In this document: positions 7,940 to 16,777 of the stretch, one piece after another
Numbering within the stretch: the first letter of the stretch is position 1
Layout of the letters: each line of letters opens with the position of its first letter
Source: Acidimicrobiia bacterium
GTDB lineage: Bacteria > Actinomycetota > Acidimicrobiia > Acidimicrobiales > Poriferisodalaceae
DNA: 51,632 bases
Reading direction: 5' to 3'
Assembly: GCA_022824805.1 (NCBI GenBank)
Contig: JAJDZE010000002.1
Span: 1 to 51,632 of the forward strand
The notes under the pieces: model-generated
What the model was told of the DNA's origin: nothing
Seen by the model: only the letters and a program-made list of their open reading frames with translations
Databases searched by the model: none
Translations under genes and position numbers: made by a program

Positions 7940-8911
7940 TTGACTGAATCAGTGATCAAACGGGCTCTGCAGCGTCGGCAGTTCGCTGCGCCTCGCCAGT
8001 ACGTGGTCTATGCCGCCGCGGTTCTCATCTTCGGCCTGTTCGCTGTGGTGCTGCGCGATGACGGGTTCGTCACGGCTTCGAACCTGCTCAACATCGGCCG
8101 CCAAGCGGCCCCGATCGCCGTGATGGCGGTCGGGATGGCATTCGCGCTGGGTGCAGCCGAGATCGATCTGTCGATCGGCTCGGTCGCCGCGCTGTCGTCG
8201 TTGGTGGTGGCTGATGCGGTCGGCAGCCTCGGATTCGCAGCCGGTGTCGCCATCACGCTCGCGATCGGCATGGGGATCGGCGCCGTCAACGGCTTCATCG
8301 CCGTCAAGGTCCGCATCCCGTCGTTTCTGGTGACGCTGGGGACGCTCGGCATTGTCAGCGGCGTCGCTCGGAACCTCAACAACCTGCAATCGCTGCCGAT
8401 CCGCAACGACACCTACCTGAACGTGTTCGGCGCCGGATCGCTGGGCCCGATCTCATCACTGCTGATCTGGACCGTCATCGTCGGTGTTGTCGGCCATCTG
8501 GTGCTGCACCAGTTGCGCTGGGGCCGCCACGTGCTCGCCGTCGGCGCCGACCGTTCCGCTGCCGGGGCGCTGGGCATCAAGACGGACCGAGTTCGCATCG
8601 CTGCGCTCATCGCCAGCGCCACAGCGGCCTCGCTCGCAGGGATGCTGCTGGCCGGCCGGCTCGCCATCGGTCGGCACGACCTCGGCGAGAACCTGCTGCT
8701 GACGGTGATCGCCGCCGTCGTCATCGGCGGCACGAACCTGTTCGGCGGACGCGCCTCGGTCGCAGGCGCCATCGCCGGATCGATCGTCATGGCGATGCTC
8801 AACAACGGCCTCATCCTGATGGGCTTGCGCGTCGCAGATCAGCTCATCGCCCGCGGGGCAATCATCATCCTCGCTGTCGCGCTGAGCATGCGAGAGCAGA
8901 AGGAGACCTGA
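7940..8911 (+). CDS. sugar ABC transporter permease (RbsC/BPD_transp_2 family)
   Basis: A 323-residue integral membrane protein with about eight to ten hydrophobic segments. It shows the sequence typical of ribose/simple-sugar permeases: LNIGRQAAPIAVMAVGMAFAL, GAAEIDLSIGSVAALS, NGFIAVKVRIPSFLVTLG and VVIGGTNLFGGRASVAGAI. The start is uncertain: TTG at 7940 or GTG at 7952, neither with a strong Shine-Dalgarno, which fits post-stem-loop attenuation. It works with the lipoprotein at 6653 and the single-domain ATPase at 10118, although the YhfX-like gene interrupts the transporter genes. Confidence 0.9.
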   Translation: MTESVIKRALQRRQFAAPRQYVVYAAAVLIFGLFAVVLRDDGFVTASNLLNIGRQAAPIAVMAVGMAFALGAAEIDLSIGSVAALSSLVVADAVGSLGFAAGVAITLAIGMGIGAVNGFIAVKVRIPSFLVTLGTLGIVSGVARNLNNLQSLPIRNDTYLNVFGAGSLGPISSLLIWTVIVGVVGHLVLHQLRWGRHVLAVGADRSAAGALGIKTDRVRIAALIASATAASLAGMLLAGRLAIGRHDLGENLLLTVIAAVVIGGTNLFGGRASVAGAIAGSIVMAMLNNGLILMGLRVADQLIARGAIIILAVALSMREQKET

Positions 8912-8912
8912 G

Positions 8913-10121
8913 GTGTTCCTGGGCACGCTCCTGCAGCGCAATCGGGGATTCGTGCGCGCTGCGGTCGAACTGCACCAAGCCGGTCTCATCCCGGCCAACA
9001 GCTATGTGCTGGACCTCGACGCGATCGAAGCCAACACGGCCGGCCTGTGCCGTCGTGCTCACGAACTGCACCTCACCGTGTACGCGATGACCAAGCAGAT
9101 CGGTCGCGCCTCTGCAGCACTGGATGCGATCGCAGCCGGCGGCGCCGACGGGTTCGTCGCGGTGGACATGGCGTGCGCGCGCCCGATTGTCCGCAGCGGC
9201 CACGGCGTCGGCCATCTCGGCCACCTCGTGCAAGTGCCTCGCGGGGAGGCGGCCGAGGCCGCCGGCTTGGCACCCGACTACTGGACGGTGTTCTCGCGCA
9301 ACAAGGCCAGCGAAGCCGCCGCTGCCGCCCGCAGCCACGGCCGTTCACAACCGCTGTTGGTGCGCGTCTTCGACGAGAACGACGAGTTCTATCCAGGTCA
9401 CGAAGGCGGCATTGCGCTGAGCGATCTGCCGGCGATGATCGACCACATTGCTTCGCTTGACGGAGCGACCTTCGCCGGGCTCACCACCTTCCCTGCGCTG
9501 CTGTACGACGAGTCGTCCCGCAGCGCCCGCATCACCCCGAATATGGGAACGCTGGGCAGGGCTGCCGACATCGCCCGCCGCCATCGTGCCTGCCCCGAGC
9601 AGCTGCAGCTCAACGCCCCCGGCACTACCTCGACCGATGTGCTTCCGTTGCTGGCCGAGGCCGGAGCGACCCAAGCAGAGCCCGGACACGGCCTCAGCGG
9701 CACTACTCCGCTGCATGCGATCCGCGAGCTGCCCGAGCTGCCGGCAGTGCTCTATCTCAGCGAGATCGCACACCAGCATCAAGGCACGCCGTTGTGCTTC
9801 GGCGGCGGTCTGTACGTCGACCCGGTATTCGGCGACTACCAGGTTCGGGCCGTTGTGGCCGACGACCCGTCAGAGATCTCGACGCAGCCCGTGCCTGTTG
9901 ACATGCCCAGCCCGGCAGCGATCGACTACTACGCCAGGCTGGTTCCCGAAAGCCGGCGCATCTTCAAGGAGGGCTCGACGGTCATCTTCGGTTTCCGCGT
10001 GCAGGCCTTTGTCACCCGGGCGTTCGTCACGTGTGTCGCCGGTGTGGCAGGCGGCCAGCCCCGAGTTGTCGGAGTCTGGAACGGCTTCGGCGACCCTGTC
10101 CAGTTCGGGAAGCCGGCATGA
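8913..10121 (+). CDS. YhfX-like PLP-dependent protein (alanine racemase N-terminal fold)
   Basis: A 402-residue protein that resembles the YhfX family, which shares the fold-III barrel of alanine racemase. YVLDLDAIEANT is the first strand, and VYAMTKQIGR holds the probable PLP lysine (Lys61). NAPGTTSTDVLP and EPGHGLSGTTPLH are later family motifs, and QAFVTRAFVTCVAGV lies in the C-terminal domain. The reaction of YhfX proteins is not settled; racemisation or another PLP reaction on an amino acid or amino sugar acid is likely. The GTG start is one base after the permease stop and has AAGGAG upstream; the stop overlaps the ATPase start (ATGA). Its place inside the transporter operon suggests it acts on the imported compound. 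Confidence 0.8.
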   Translation: MFLGTLLQRNRGFVRAAVELHQAGLIPANSYVLDLDAIEANTAGLCRRAHELHLTVYAMTKQIGRASAALDAIAAGGADGFVAVDMACARPIVRSGHGVGHLGHLVQVPRGEAAEAAGLAPDYWTVFSRNKASEAAAAARSHGRSQPLLVRVFDENDEFYPGHEGGIALSDLPAMIDHIASLDGATFAGLTTFPALLYDESSRSARITPNMGTLGRAADIARRHRACPEQLQLNAPGTTSTDVLPLLAEAGATQAEPGHGLSGTTPLHAIRELPELPAVLYLSEIAHQHQGTPLCFGGGLYVDPVFGDYQVRAVVADDPSEISTQPVPVDMPSPAAIDYYARLVPESRRIFKEGSTVIFGFRVQAFVTRAFVTCVAGVAGGQPRVVGVWNGFGDPVQFGKPA

Positions 10122-10897
10122 ACGCCGCCGCACCGGCTGCAGCGCTCGAGGCGGAGGGCCTATGCAAGTCGTTCCGAGCGGTGCGAGCCCTGGATCATGT
10201 GGATCTCACCCTCCGCTACGGCGAGGTCACGGCCCTGCTGGGTGACAACGGTGCGGGCAAGTCGACGTTCGTGAAGTGCGTCGCCGGGGTGTACGCGCCC
10301 GATGCGGGAGTGCTGAGAGTCGACGGTGTCGCAACGTCGATCACCACCCCCGACGCGGCCCGCGCGCTGGGCATCGAGACCGTCCATCAGACACTCGCCG
10401 TCATCGACACGCTCGACGTTGCGGAGAACCTCTTCCTCAACCGGGAGCACACCCGCGGAGGGCCTATCGGCGCCTGGCTCGGCGTGCTCGACAAGAAGCG
10501 CATGCGAAGCGAGACCGAGCACATACTCGAACGGCTCGGCATTCGCATTCCGTCGCTGCGACACTCCATGGGCGCGCTATCGGGCGGGCAGCGCCAAGCT
10601 GTCGCCATCGGAAGGGCCACCGCGTGGGGACGGCAGATCGTCATGCTGGACGAGCCCGCAGCCGCCCTTGGCGTGGAACAGGCGGCGCGTGTGCTCGAAC
10701 TGATCCTGAACCTGCGGGAGGGCGGGGCGGCGGTGCTCCTGATCACCCACAACATGGATCGGGTCAGCGAAGTCTGCGACCGGGCGGTCGTGCTGCGCCA
10801 AGGACGCAAGACCGCCGAGGTCGCCGTCGGTGACGTCACCAAGGACGACCTCGTCGGCTACATCACCGGCGCGAAGTCCCAGCAGGCCCACTCATGA
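10118..10897 (+). CDS. sugar ABC transporter ATP-binding protein, single domain (FrcA-like)
   Basis: A 259-residue ABC ATPase with Walker A GDNGAGKST (42-50), signature LSGGQRQAVAIGRA, Walker B IVMLDEPAAALG and switch ITHNMD. Sugar importers of the RbsA type have two fused ABC domains; this one has one, like the fructose-importer FrcA, and would function as a homodimer. I start it at the ATG at 10118, overlapping the upstream stop by 4 bases; a longer frame to 10031 only re-reads the upstream gene. The residue after the Walker B aspartate-glutamate-proline is the family's AAALG rather than TAALG. Confidence 0.93.
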   Translation: MNAAAPAAALEAEGLCKSFRAVRALDHVDLTLRYGEVTALLGDNGAGKSTFVKCVAGVYAPDAGVLRVDGVATSITTPDAARALGIETVHQTLAVIDTLDVAENLFLNREHTRGGPIGAWLGVLDKKRMRSETEHILERLGIRIPSLRHSMGALSGGQRQAVAIGRATAWGRQIVMLDEPAAALGVEQAARVLELILNLREGGAAVLLITHNMDRVSEVCDRAVVLRQGRKTAEVAVGDVTKDDLVGYITGAKSQQAHS

Positions 10898-11742
10898 GCC
10901 GCCCAAGCCCGATGTCGGCGGCGGACGCGATGGCTGCACCGGCCACCGCGACGACCGCGGGCGGCGACAGGCGGCGCACGCAACTCGGCGTCGACGTCGG
11001 CGGCACCAGCATCAAGGGAGCAATCGTCGATCTGCGCAGCGGCCAACTCGCCGGGCAGATCCATAACGTGCAGACTCCTCAGGGGGCAACTCCCGAACAA
11101 GTCGCTGCTCTCGTATGGCAGATCGCAGCGGCGGAAGGCTGGATCGACGGCATCGGCATCGCATTGCCAGGCGTGATCTCCGGATCGCGACTGTGCCATG
11201 CGCCCAATCTCTCCGGTGTTTGGGAGCGCGACGGTGCCTTGGACTGCCTGCTCGTCAGCGCAGACGCCGCAGCCGTGCTGATCAACGATGCCGACGCGGC
11301 AGGACTCGCCGAGCTCATCTATGGCGGTCCTCAGCCCAACGCCGACGGCCTCACTGTGGTGCTCACCTTCGGCACCGGCATCGGCAGTGCCTTGCTCCAC
11401 AACGGTCATCTCATCCCGAACTCCGAGCTCGGCGAGATCACGAGCGGCTCAGGTCGGTTCGAGGACGTTGCGTCGGGGCGTGCCATCTCAGAGCACGACC
11501 TCACGCCGGTCCAATGGGCTGAACGTGCGCAGCCCTACTTCGACTTGCTCGAAACGCTCCTCAACCCAGGCCGGTGGGTTCTCGGCGGTGGCCTCACGGA
11601 GAACTTTCAGCAATATGCATCCCGGCTCGATCTGTCCAAGCCTGTCAGCGTCGCCCATCTGGGAGTCCATGCTGGGATCGTGGGCGCGGCCGCCGCAGTG
11701 GGTCGGCTCGATTCGGCGTCGAATCAGTCGGGTCGGCAATGA
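10894..11742 (+). CDS. ROK-family sugar kinase, polyphosphate-glucokinase-like
   Basis: A 282-residue ROK kinase. LGVDVGGTSIKGAIVD is the phosphate-1 loop, GIGIALPGVI follows, and LTFGTGIGSALLHNGHLIPNSELGE closely follows the polyphosphate/ATP glucokinase signature (LPNxELG). As in that subfamily there is no CxCGxxGC zinc cluster. It would phosphorylate glucose or, given the NagB-like gene directly downstream, glucosamine or another amino sugar (inference). The N-terminus before TQLGVDVGG is long and low-complexity, so starts at 10912 or 10930 are alternatives. ATGA overlaps on both sides show translational coupling. Confidence 0.87.
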   Translation: MSRPSPMSAADAMAAPATATTAGGDRRRTQLGVDVGGTSIKGAIVDLRSGQLAGQIHNVQTPQGATPEQVAALVWQIAAAEGWIDGIGIALPGVISGSRLCHAPNLSGVWERDGALDCLLVSADAAAVLINDADAAGLAELIYGGPQPNADGLTVVLTFGTGIGSALLHNGHLIPNSELGEITSGSGRFEDVASGRAISEHDLTPVQWAERAQPYFDLLETLLNPGRWVLGGGLTENFQQYASRLDLSKPVSVAHLGVHAGIVGAAAAVGRLDSASNQSGRQ

Positions 11743-12527
11743 AGCTCATCGTTGCACCTGACCGAGCTTCCGCGGCGAAGCTCACGGCGGACATCATCGA
11801 ACGATTCGTCAGAGCCGCAGCACCGGCTGCGCTGGGAATCGCCACCGGTGCGACCATGGAGGAACCTCTCGCCGAAGTTGTGCGACGTCACCGGCGCGGC
11901 GCCTTCAGTCTGGCTCGCACTGAGATCTACCTGCTTGACGAGTACATCGGTCTCGAACCCGGTGGTCGCGACACGTTCAGGACCGCTGTTGATCGGTGTT
12001 TCGTGTCTCAGACAGACGTGCCGGTTGCGGCAGTGCATTCGCCGGATCCGCACGCGACAGATCTGGGTGCTGAGTGCGACCGCTACGAGCAGGAAGTGCG
12101 CGGCGCGCGGATCGGGCTCCAACTTCTCGGCATAGGAACCAATGGCCACATCGCCTTCAACGAGCCCGGCTCGGCGTTGACGAGCACGACTCGCGTGGTC
12201 GAGCTGAGCGAGCAAACGCGAACCGACAATGCCCGGTTCTTCGCGGGACGCACTGAACCGCCCACGACAGCGATCACACAAGGCATCGCCACCATCCTCG
12301 CTGCAAGGGAGTTGCTGCTGGTTGCCTGCGGGCCTTCAAAGGCATGCGCACTCGCTCGGGCCATTGAAGGCCCAGTCACCGAATCGATCCCCGCCTCCGC
12401 ACTTCAACTGCATCCCAACGCCACAGTCATTGCCGACCCGTCGGCTGCGTCCGAATTGGCGTCTGCGTCCGCTGCTCATGAGCCCCCATTCGATGTCCCA
12501 ATGACACCAGGAGTAGAGAATCAATGA
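11739..12527 (+). CDS. nagB: glucosamine-6-phosphate deaminase (NagB-like)
   Basis: A 262-residue protein with the NagB/6-phosphogluconolactonase-like fold. GIATGAT is the phosphate-binding loop, LLDEYIGL carries the catalytic Asp67, GIGTNGHIAFNEPGS has the ring-opening His137 and Glu142, and ITQGIATILAARELLLVACG is typical of the C-terminal part. It converts glucosamine-6-phosphate to fructose-6-phosphate and ammonia, feeding amino sugar into glycolysis. ATG at 11739 overlaps the kinase stop. No NagA deacetylase is present nearby; the M20 enzyme at 5382 might fill a deacylating role. Confidence 0.88.
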   Translation: MKLIVAPDRASAAKLTADIIERFVRAAAPAALGIATGATMEEPLAEVVRRHRRGAFSLARTEIYLLDEYIGLEPGGRDTFRTAVDRCFVSQTDVPVAAVHSPDPHATDLGAECDRYEQEVRGARIGLQLLGIGTNGHIAFNEPGSALTSTTRVVELSEQTRTDNARFFAGRTEPPTTAITQGIATILAARELLLVACGPSKACALARAIEGPVTESIPASALQLHPNATVIADPSAASELASASAAHEPPFDVPMTPGVENQ

Positions 12528-13573
12528 ACCAACACATGTCGCCGCGCCAGCGCAACGCAAGTGTTCGCCGACCGCTTGCGATGTCGTTACTCGTCACTGC
12601 ACTGTTGAGCGCATTCGTGGGGTATACCGCGCATCCGGCAGGAGCGGAAGACGCTAAAGTCATTGCGCCTTCGAAGACCTACGAAGAATTCATTGATGCC
12701 GTATGGGCCTTTGAGTCCGACATCGACCCGTCGCAGCAGTCCTACTACAACGAGAACTGGGATAACCCTGTCGTGGAGTCATACCCCGAAGTCGACTTCC
12801 CTGGTCGCGTCATTCGTGATGATGATGGCAATCCTGTCGAGGCATACAACCTCACGATCGAAGAACTCTTCCAAGTCATTGGCATCGGCGACTTATATCA
12901 TCCGAACGATCCTAACCCATCTTGGAAGCTCATCCAGTCGAATGTGATCAACTACCTCGGGTTCGTCGGCTTTCAGTTCCAAGAATCCGATCTTGTGGAT
13001 CTTGGATACTACGAGTATGAGACGATCACCATGATGCAAACCACCTACCCAATCCACTATGTTGACGTACCGAACAGCAACTGGGCAAACGGCGTCAGAC
13101 AATTCTTTGCCTATCCTCCGATCGTCGATGTGTCCACACTTGTACGTGACGTCGTCGTTTTTCGTGATGATTTTTTCACGGGCAAGAACGGCATCAACAC
13201 TTATGAAGACTTCACCACACCGGATAAGCACATTTTGGTGATCAAGGATCATTTCGCGAACAAGTACGAAGGCATCGTTTCTGGCCTCAAGGATCGAGGC
13301 AAGAGTCTTGGGGACTATCTCGGAACATATGTGTATTGGGATCAACTGGATCCGCCAGTGAATCCGCCGCCCGGAAAACGTGACAACAAGGTAGAGGTAA
13401 CGCTTTCCGGCCTTTTGGCCGGCGCGCACTTGCGCGGCGCAGAAGGTGTCGTGTCGTTGCTCGTGGATCACAAGAATCCGTCCGACGAGAACGGCACCTA
13501 TATTCTTCAGTATGTGCAGGACTACGCGGGGTACGACACGCCTTTCGGAAGTCGCTTTTCGAGTTCAAGGTGA
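12524..13573 (+). CDS. secreted protein, possible lysozyme-like (peptidoglycan-active) fold
   Basis: A 349-residue exported protein: twin-arginine-free signal peptide (hydrophobic core about residues 19-36) with a likely signal peptidase site near AGA-ED (about residue 41). It is not a lipoprotein. I do not recognise a named family with certainty. The pattern YEEFIDAVWAFES, then NYLGFVGFQFQESDLVDLGYY, then FTGKNGINTYEDF, then LSGLLAGAHLRGAEGV, recalls secreted lysozyme/transglycosylase-like proteins in which the Glu of the first motif (here Glu64) is catalytic. This is recall, not a search. Base composition is visibly less GC-rich than its neighbours (for example gatgattttttcacg near 13165), suggesting recent acquisition. 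AGGAG precedes the ATG, which overlaps nagB (ATGA). Confidence 0.6.
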   Translation: MNQHMSPRQRNASVRRPLAMSLLVTALLSAFVGYTAHPAGAEDAKVIAPSKTYEEFIDAVWAFESDIDPSQQSYYNENWDNPVVESYPEVDFPGRVIRDDDGNPVEAYNLTIEELFQVIGIGDLYHPNDPNPSWKLIQSNVINYLGFVGFQFQESDLVDLGYYEYETITMMQTTYPIHYVDVPNSNWANGVRQFFAYPPIVDVSTLVRDVVVFRDDFFTGKNGINTYEDFTTPDKHILVIKDHFANKYEGIVSGLKDRGKSLGDYLGTYVYWDQLDPPVNPPPGKRDNKVEVTLSGLLAGAHLRGAEGVVSLLVDHKNPSDENGTYILQYVQDYAGYDTPFGSRFSSSR

Positions 13574-13583
13574 TATTCCGATC

Positions 13584-14027
13584 TTGACACGGTCGGCAAT
13601 CCGGCAAAGTGCTCGACGGTGCCTACTCGTCTTGTGTGCTGTCGGCGCGTTGACGGGTTGCGTTTGGGATGACGCGGACGACTACGAGGTCAGATTCGGC
13701 GACAACGCAGAACTGCTGTCGTGGTGCTTCGTCGAACACGATGGTTATCTGCAGATCGACGTGAGACAGATTCGTTTCGGTAGCCAGTACCAAATGGTTG
13801 CCGGTCGCTTCGACCCTGCCGCAGCAGATCTCATCTACCGTCACCTGAGCGAACATCTCCGTCGTCGTGACGTGGCGAATCTGAACGTCGAGATGAGTGT
13901 GGCGAGGCTCTGCGCGGACCAGCCGAGTGAGCAGCCTCCGAATTGGCTCAGGCTCAGCACTGACGGAACGTTCATGCCTGCACCACCACGCTCCGCTCCT
14001 GCCGCTACGCCCGCGGCGGGCGGATGA
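13584..14027 (+). CDS. small putative lipoprotein of unknown function
   Basis: From the TTG at 13584 this encodes 147 residues, starting MTRSAIRQSARRCLLVLCAV and reaching a lipobox ALTGC, so it is predicted to be a membrane-anchored lipoprotein. AAGGTGA, overlapping the upstream stop codon, is 10 bases before the TTG. The frame is open further upstream, but that part overlaps the secreted-protein gene in another frame. The mature part has two further cysteines and a proline-rich tail. I recognise no family. It probably belongs to the same transcript as the secreted protein. Confidence 0.6.
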   Translation: MTRSAIRQSARRCLLVLCAVGALTGCVWDDADDYEVRFGDNAELLSWCFVEHDGYLQIDVRQIRFGSQYQMVAGRFDPAAADLIYRHLSEHLRRRDVANLNVEMSVARLCADQPSEQPPNWLRLSTDGTFMPAPPRSAPAATPAAGG

Positions 14028-14082
14028 TCGCAGCCGCTCGGCTGTCGGTGACCGATGGCGCGCCGAAACATAGGCTCGGCTC

Positions 14083-15048
14083 ATGACGGCAACCGATCCG
14101 CCGGGGCGAATGGAGGCCGAGCATCTGGCCCACTGCCCGCAGCGGCCTACCGCAGCGGGCAGGCTCGCCGTTCGGGTCTCCTATCCGGCCGTCATCCTGC
14201 TGGGAGTGGGCATCTACGCCGCCTCCGCATCGCTGGGGATGCCGGCTGTGGCGGCGTCATACGTTGCCGTGCTGGCTGGGGCGGGGCTGGTCACGCTTCA
14301 CGAGATCGCTCTGCCCTACCGCACCGAATGGCGCCCCCAGGGTGCTGAAGTGCGAGCCGATGTGGCGTTCATGGTGGCCGTCCAGGTGGTGCTGCCGCTG
14401 CTGGGGTCGCTGGCAGCGACGGCGGCGTTCGCCGGATGGCTGCGCGAGGGCGACCTGACCCTCGGGGGCCTGTGGCCGCACAGCTGGCCCGTTGCGCTGC
14501 AGGCGGCGCTGATGATGGCCGTGGCCGACTTCTTCCGCTACTGGCTGCACCGGGCGTTCCACGGCTCAGCCTTCATGTGGCGCTGGCATGCCGTGCACCA
14601 CTCGCCGCACCGGCTGTACTGGCTGAATGTCGGGCGCTTCCACCCAGGAGAGAAGGCAGTCCAGTTCTGCGTCGACGCGTTGCCGTTCGTGCTGGTGGGC
14701 GTGGGAAGCGAGGTGCTCGCGGCGTACTTCGTGTTCTACGCGCTGAACGGCTTCTACCAGCACTCCAACTGCGATGTGCGCCTCGGGTGGCTCAACTACC
14801 TCATCAGCGGCCCGGAGCTGCATCGCTGGCATCACTCGGAACTGCCTGCGGAGTCGGATCACAACTTCGGCAACAACCTCATCATCTGGGACGTGCTGTT
14901 CGGCACCCGGTACCTTCCCGACGACGCAGCGGTCGGACGGCTCGGACTGCTGAACCGCGACTACCCGGCAGGCTTCCTGGCCCAGATGCGCACCCCCTTT
15001 ATTCGAGGACTCGACAAGCGAGCAGCCGACACGGCGACGCCGTCGTGA
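14083..15048 (+). CDS. fatty acid hydroxylase / sterol desaturase superfamily protein
   Basis: A 321-residue membrane di-iron oxygenase. It has four to six hydrophobic segments and the full histidine set on the cytoplasmic face: HRAFH (156-160), HAVHH (169-173), YQHSN (His227) and HRWHH (247-251), with a final His260-Asn. Such enzymes hydroxylate or desaturate lipid chains, sterols or carotenoids using O2. It is the first gene of a compact operon; its stop overlaps the GTG of the GH3 gene (GTGA). No clear Shine-Dalgarno precedes the ATG. Confidence 0.9.
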   Translation: MTATDPPGRMEAEHLAHCPQRPTAAGRLAVRVSYPAVILLGVGIYAASASLGMPAVAASYVAVLAGAGLVTLHEIALPYRTEWRPQGAEVRADVAFMVAVQVVLPLLGSLAATAAFAGWLREGDLTLGGLWPHSWPVALQAALMMAVADFFRYWLHRAFHGSAFMWRWHAVHHSPHRLYWLNVGRFHPGEKAVQFCVDALPFVLVGVGSEVLAAYFVFYALNGFYQHSNCDVRLGWLNYLISGPELHRWHHSELPAESDHNFGNNLIIWDVLFGTRYLPDDAAVGRLGLLNRDYPAGFLAQMRTPFIRGLDKRAADTATPS

Positions 15049-16754
15049 CCGCCAGATCGGCGACCGACGGCCTCAGCTACCGACTGCTTCGGGCCGGGCT
15101 GGCAGCGGCCAGCGGGCGCACCTACCGCGGGCTTGTTCGTGCATGCGCCGATCCGGGGGCGGTTCAGCACCAGGTGCTGCAGCGCATCCTCTCCGATAAC
15201 GCCGGCTCGGTGTTCGGCACTGATCACCGCTTCGGCTCGATCGCCGGCGTCGAGGACTACCGCCGTGCCGTGCCGGTGCAGACCTACGAAGACCTGAGGG
15301 AGGCGATCGAGCGGCAGGAAGCCACCGGCCAGCAGTGCCTCACTGCTGAGCAGCCGGTCTATTTCAACCAGACCAGCGGCACCGTCGCCGAGCCGAAGAA
15401 CATCCCGCTCACCAAGGCCGGCCTCGCCCGCATCCAGCGCTTGCAGCGACTCGCGGCCTACGCGCTGTCGCGGCGCACGGCCGCGCTCGGCGGCAAGGTG
15501 TTCGCAGTGACCGGTGCCGCGCACGAGGGCACCATGCCGGCAGGCACGCCGTACGGCTCGGCGTCGGGGTTGCTGTACGCAAGCCAGGGCAAGCTGCTGC
15601 GTCGCCGGTACGTGCTGCCCGCGCCGGTGTCGGACATCGCCGACTACGACGCCCGCTACTTGGCCATGGCGGTGCTGGGCGCAGCTGACGGCGCCGTGAC
15701 CACGATGGCGACGGCCAACCCCTCGACGTTCATCCGGCTGATGAACGTGCTCAATGACTCGGCCGACGTGGTGCTCGACGCAGTGGCCGCCGGGCGGCTG
15801 CCCGCTGGCTGCAACGTGCCTGGGCGCGACGACCAGCTCGGACTCCGCGCAGACCCGAAGCGAGCGGCGGCGCTCGGTCGACGCCTCGAGGCCGCAGGCC
15901 GACTCACCTATGCCGACATCTGGAGCGATCTGCGTGCGGTGGTGACGTGGACCGGGGGGAGCTGCGGCTTGGCGATCGAGCGTCTCGAGCCGATGCTGAC
16001 ATCCGATTGCCCGGTGTTCGAGCTCGGCTATCTCGCCAGCGAAGTCAGCGGCACTGTCAACATCGATCCGATTGCCGGCGCCTGCGTCGCGACCCTGCAA
16101 GACAACTTCTTCGAGTTCGCTGAACGCGATGGGTGGGAGGCTGCTGCCGACGATGCCGACCGTGGCCGGCAGACGTGCACCTTGGCCGATCTCGAGGCCG
16201 GCCGCGATTACTACGTCATCGTGACCACGGCCGACGGCCTGTACCGCTACGACATGAACGACATCGTGCGGGTGACGGGCTTCGTCGACCGCACGCCGGT
16301 CCTGTCGTTCGTTCAGAAGGGCAAGGGCGTCACCAGCATCACGGGCGAGAAGCTGTACGAGTTCCAGGTGATGTCGGCCGTGACCGCTGCTGTTGCCGAG
16401 TTCGGCACCGTGGCGCCGTTCTTCATCATGCTGGCCGACGTGGCACAGGCCCGCTACACGCTCAATGTGGAACTGGCGAGCACGCCGGCTGGCCCACAGA
16501 GGGCCGATCTTGCCGGCGAGCTGTCAAACAGGGTCGAACGAGCGCTGCGGCAGGCCAATGTCGAGTACGACCAGAAGCGAGCCAGCGGCCGGCTGGCGCC
16601 GCTGCGCGTCCGGTTCCTCGCAGCGGGCACGGGCGATGAATTCAGGCGCCAGCGCGTCGCAGGCGGTCAGCGTGACGTGCAGTTCAAGTACCTCCGGCTG
16701 CAATACAGCGCCGATTGCTCGTTCCGCTTCGACGACTTCGCAGCGCCGGCCTGA
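15045..16754 (+). CDS. GH3-family acyl-adenylate amide synthetase
   Basis: A 569-residue member of the GH3 (auxin-responsive promoter) family, known from plants as enzymes that adenylate a carboxylic acid and transfer it to an amino acid. ATP-site motifs are YFNQTSGTVAEPKNIPLT (about 106-123), ELGYLASEVSG and YRYDMNDIVRVTGF (about 400-413), followed by a C-terminal GH3 domain with FVQKGKGVTSITGEKLYEFQ. Bacterial GH3 proteins are poorly characterised. Between a lipid hydroxylase and an enolase-superfamily epimerase it probably joins a fatty or aromatic acid to an amino acid (inference). GTG start, 4-base overlap with the upstream stop. Confidence 0.88.
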   Translation: MTARSATDGLSYRLLRAGLAAASGRTYRGLVRACADPGAVQHQVLQRILSDNAGSVFGTDHRFGSIAGVEDYRRAVPVQTYEDLREAIERQEATGQQCLTAEQPVYFNQTSGTVAEPKNIPLTKAGLARIQRLQRLAAYALSRRTAALGGKVFAVTGAAHEGTMPAGTPYGSASGLLYASQGKLLRRRYVLPAPVSDIADYDARYLAMAVLGAADGAVTTMATANPSTFIRLMNVLNDSADVVLDAVAAGRLPAGCNVPGRDDQLGLRADPKRAAALGRRLEAAGRLTYADIWSDLRAVVTWTGGSCGLAIERLEPMLTSDCPVFELGYLASEVSGTVNIDPIAGACVATLQDNFFEFAERDGWEAAADDADRGRQTCTLADLEAGRDYYVIVTTADGLYRYDMNDIVRVTGFVDRTPVLSFVQKGKGVTSITGEKLYEFQVMSAVTAAVAEFGTVAPFFIMLADVAQARYTLNVELASTPAGPQRADLAGELSNRVERALRQANVEYDQKRASGRLAPLRVRFLAAGTGDEFRRQRVAGGQRDVQFKYLRLQYSADCSFRFDDFAAPA

Positions 16755-16777
16755 GCGAGCTTGGCCGAGGTGAATGC

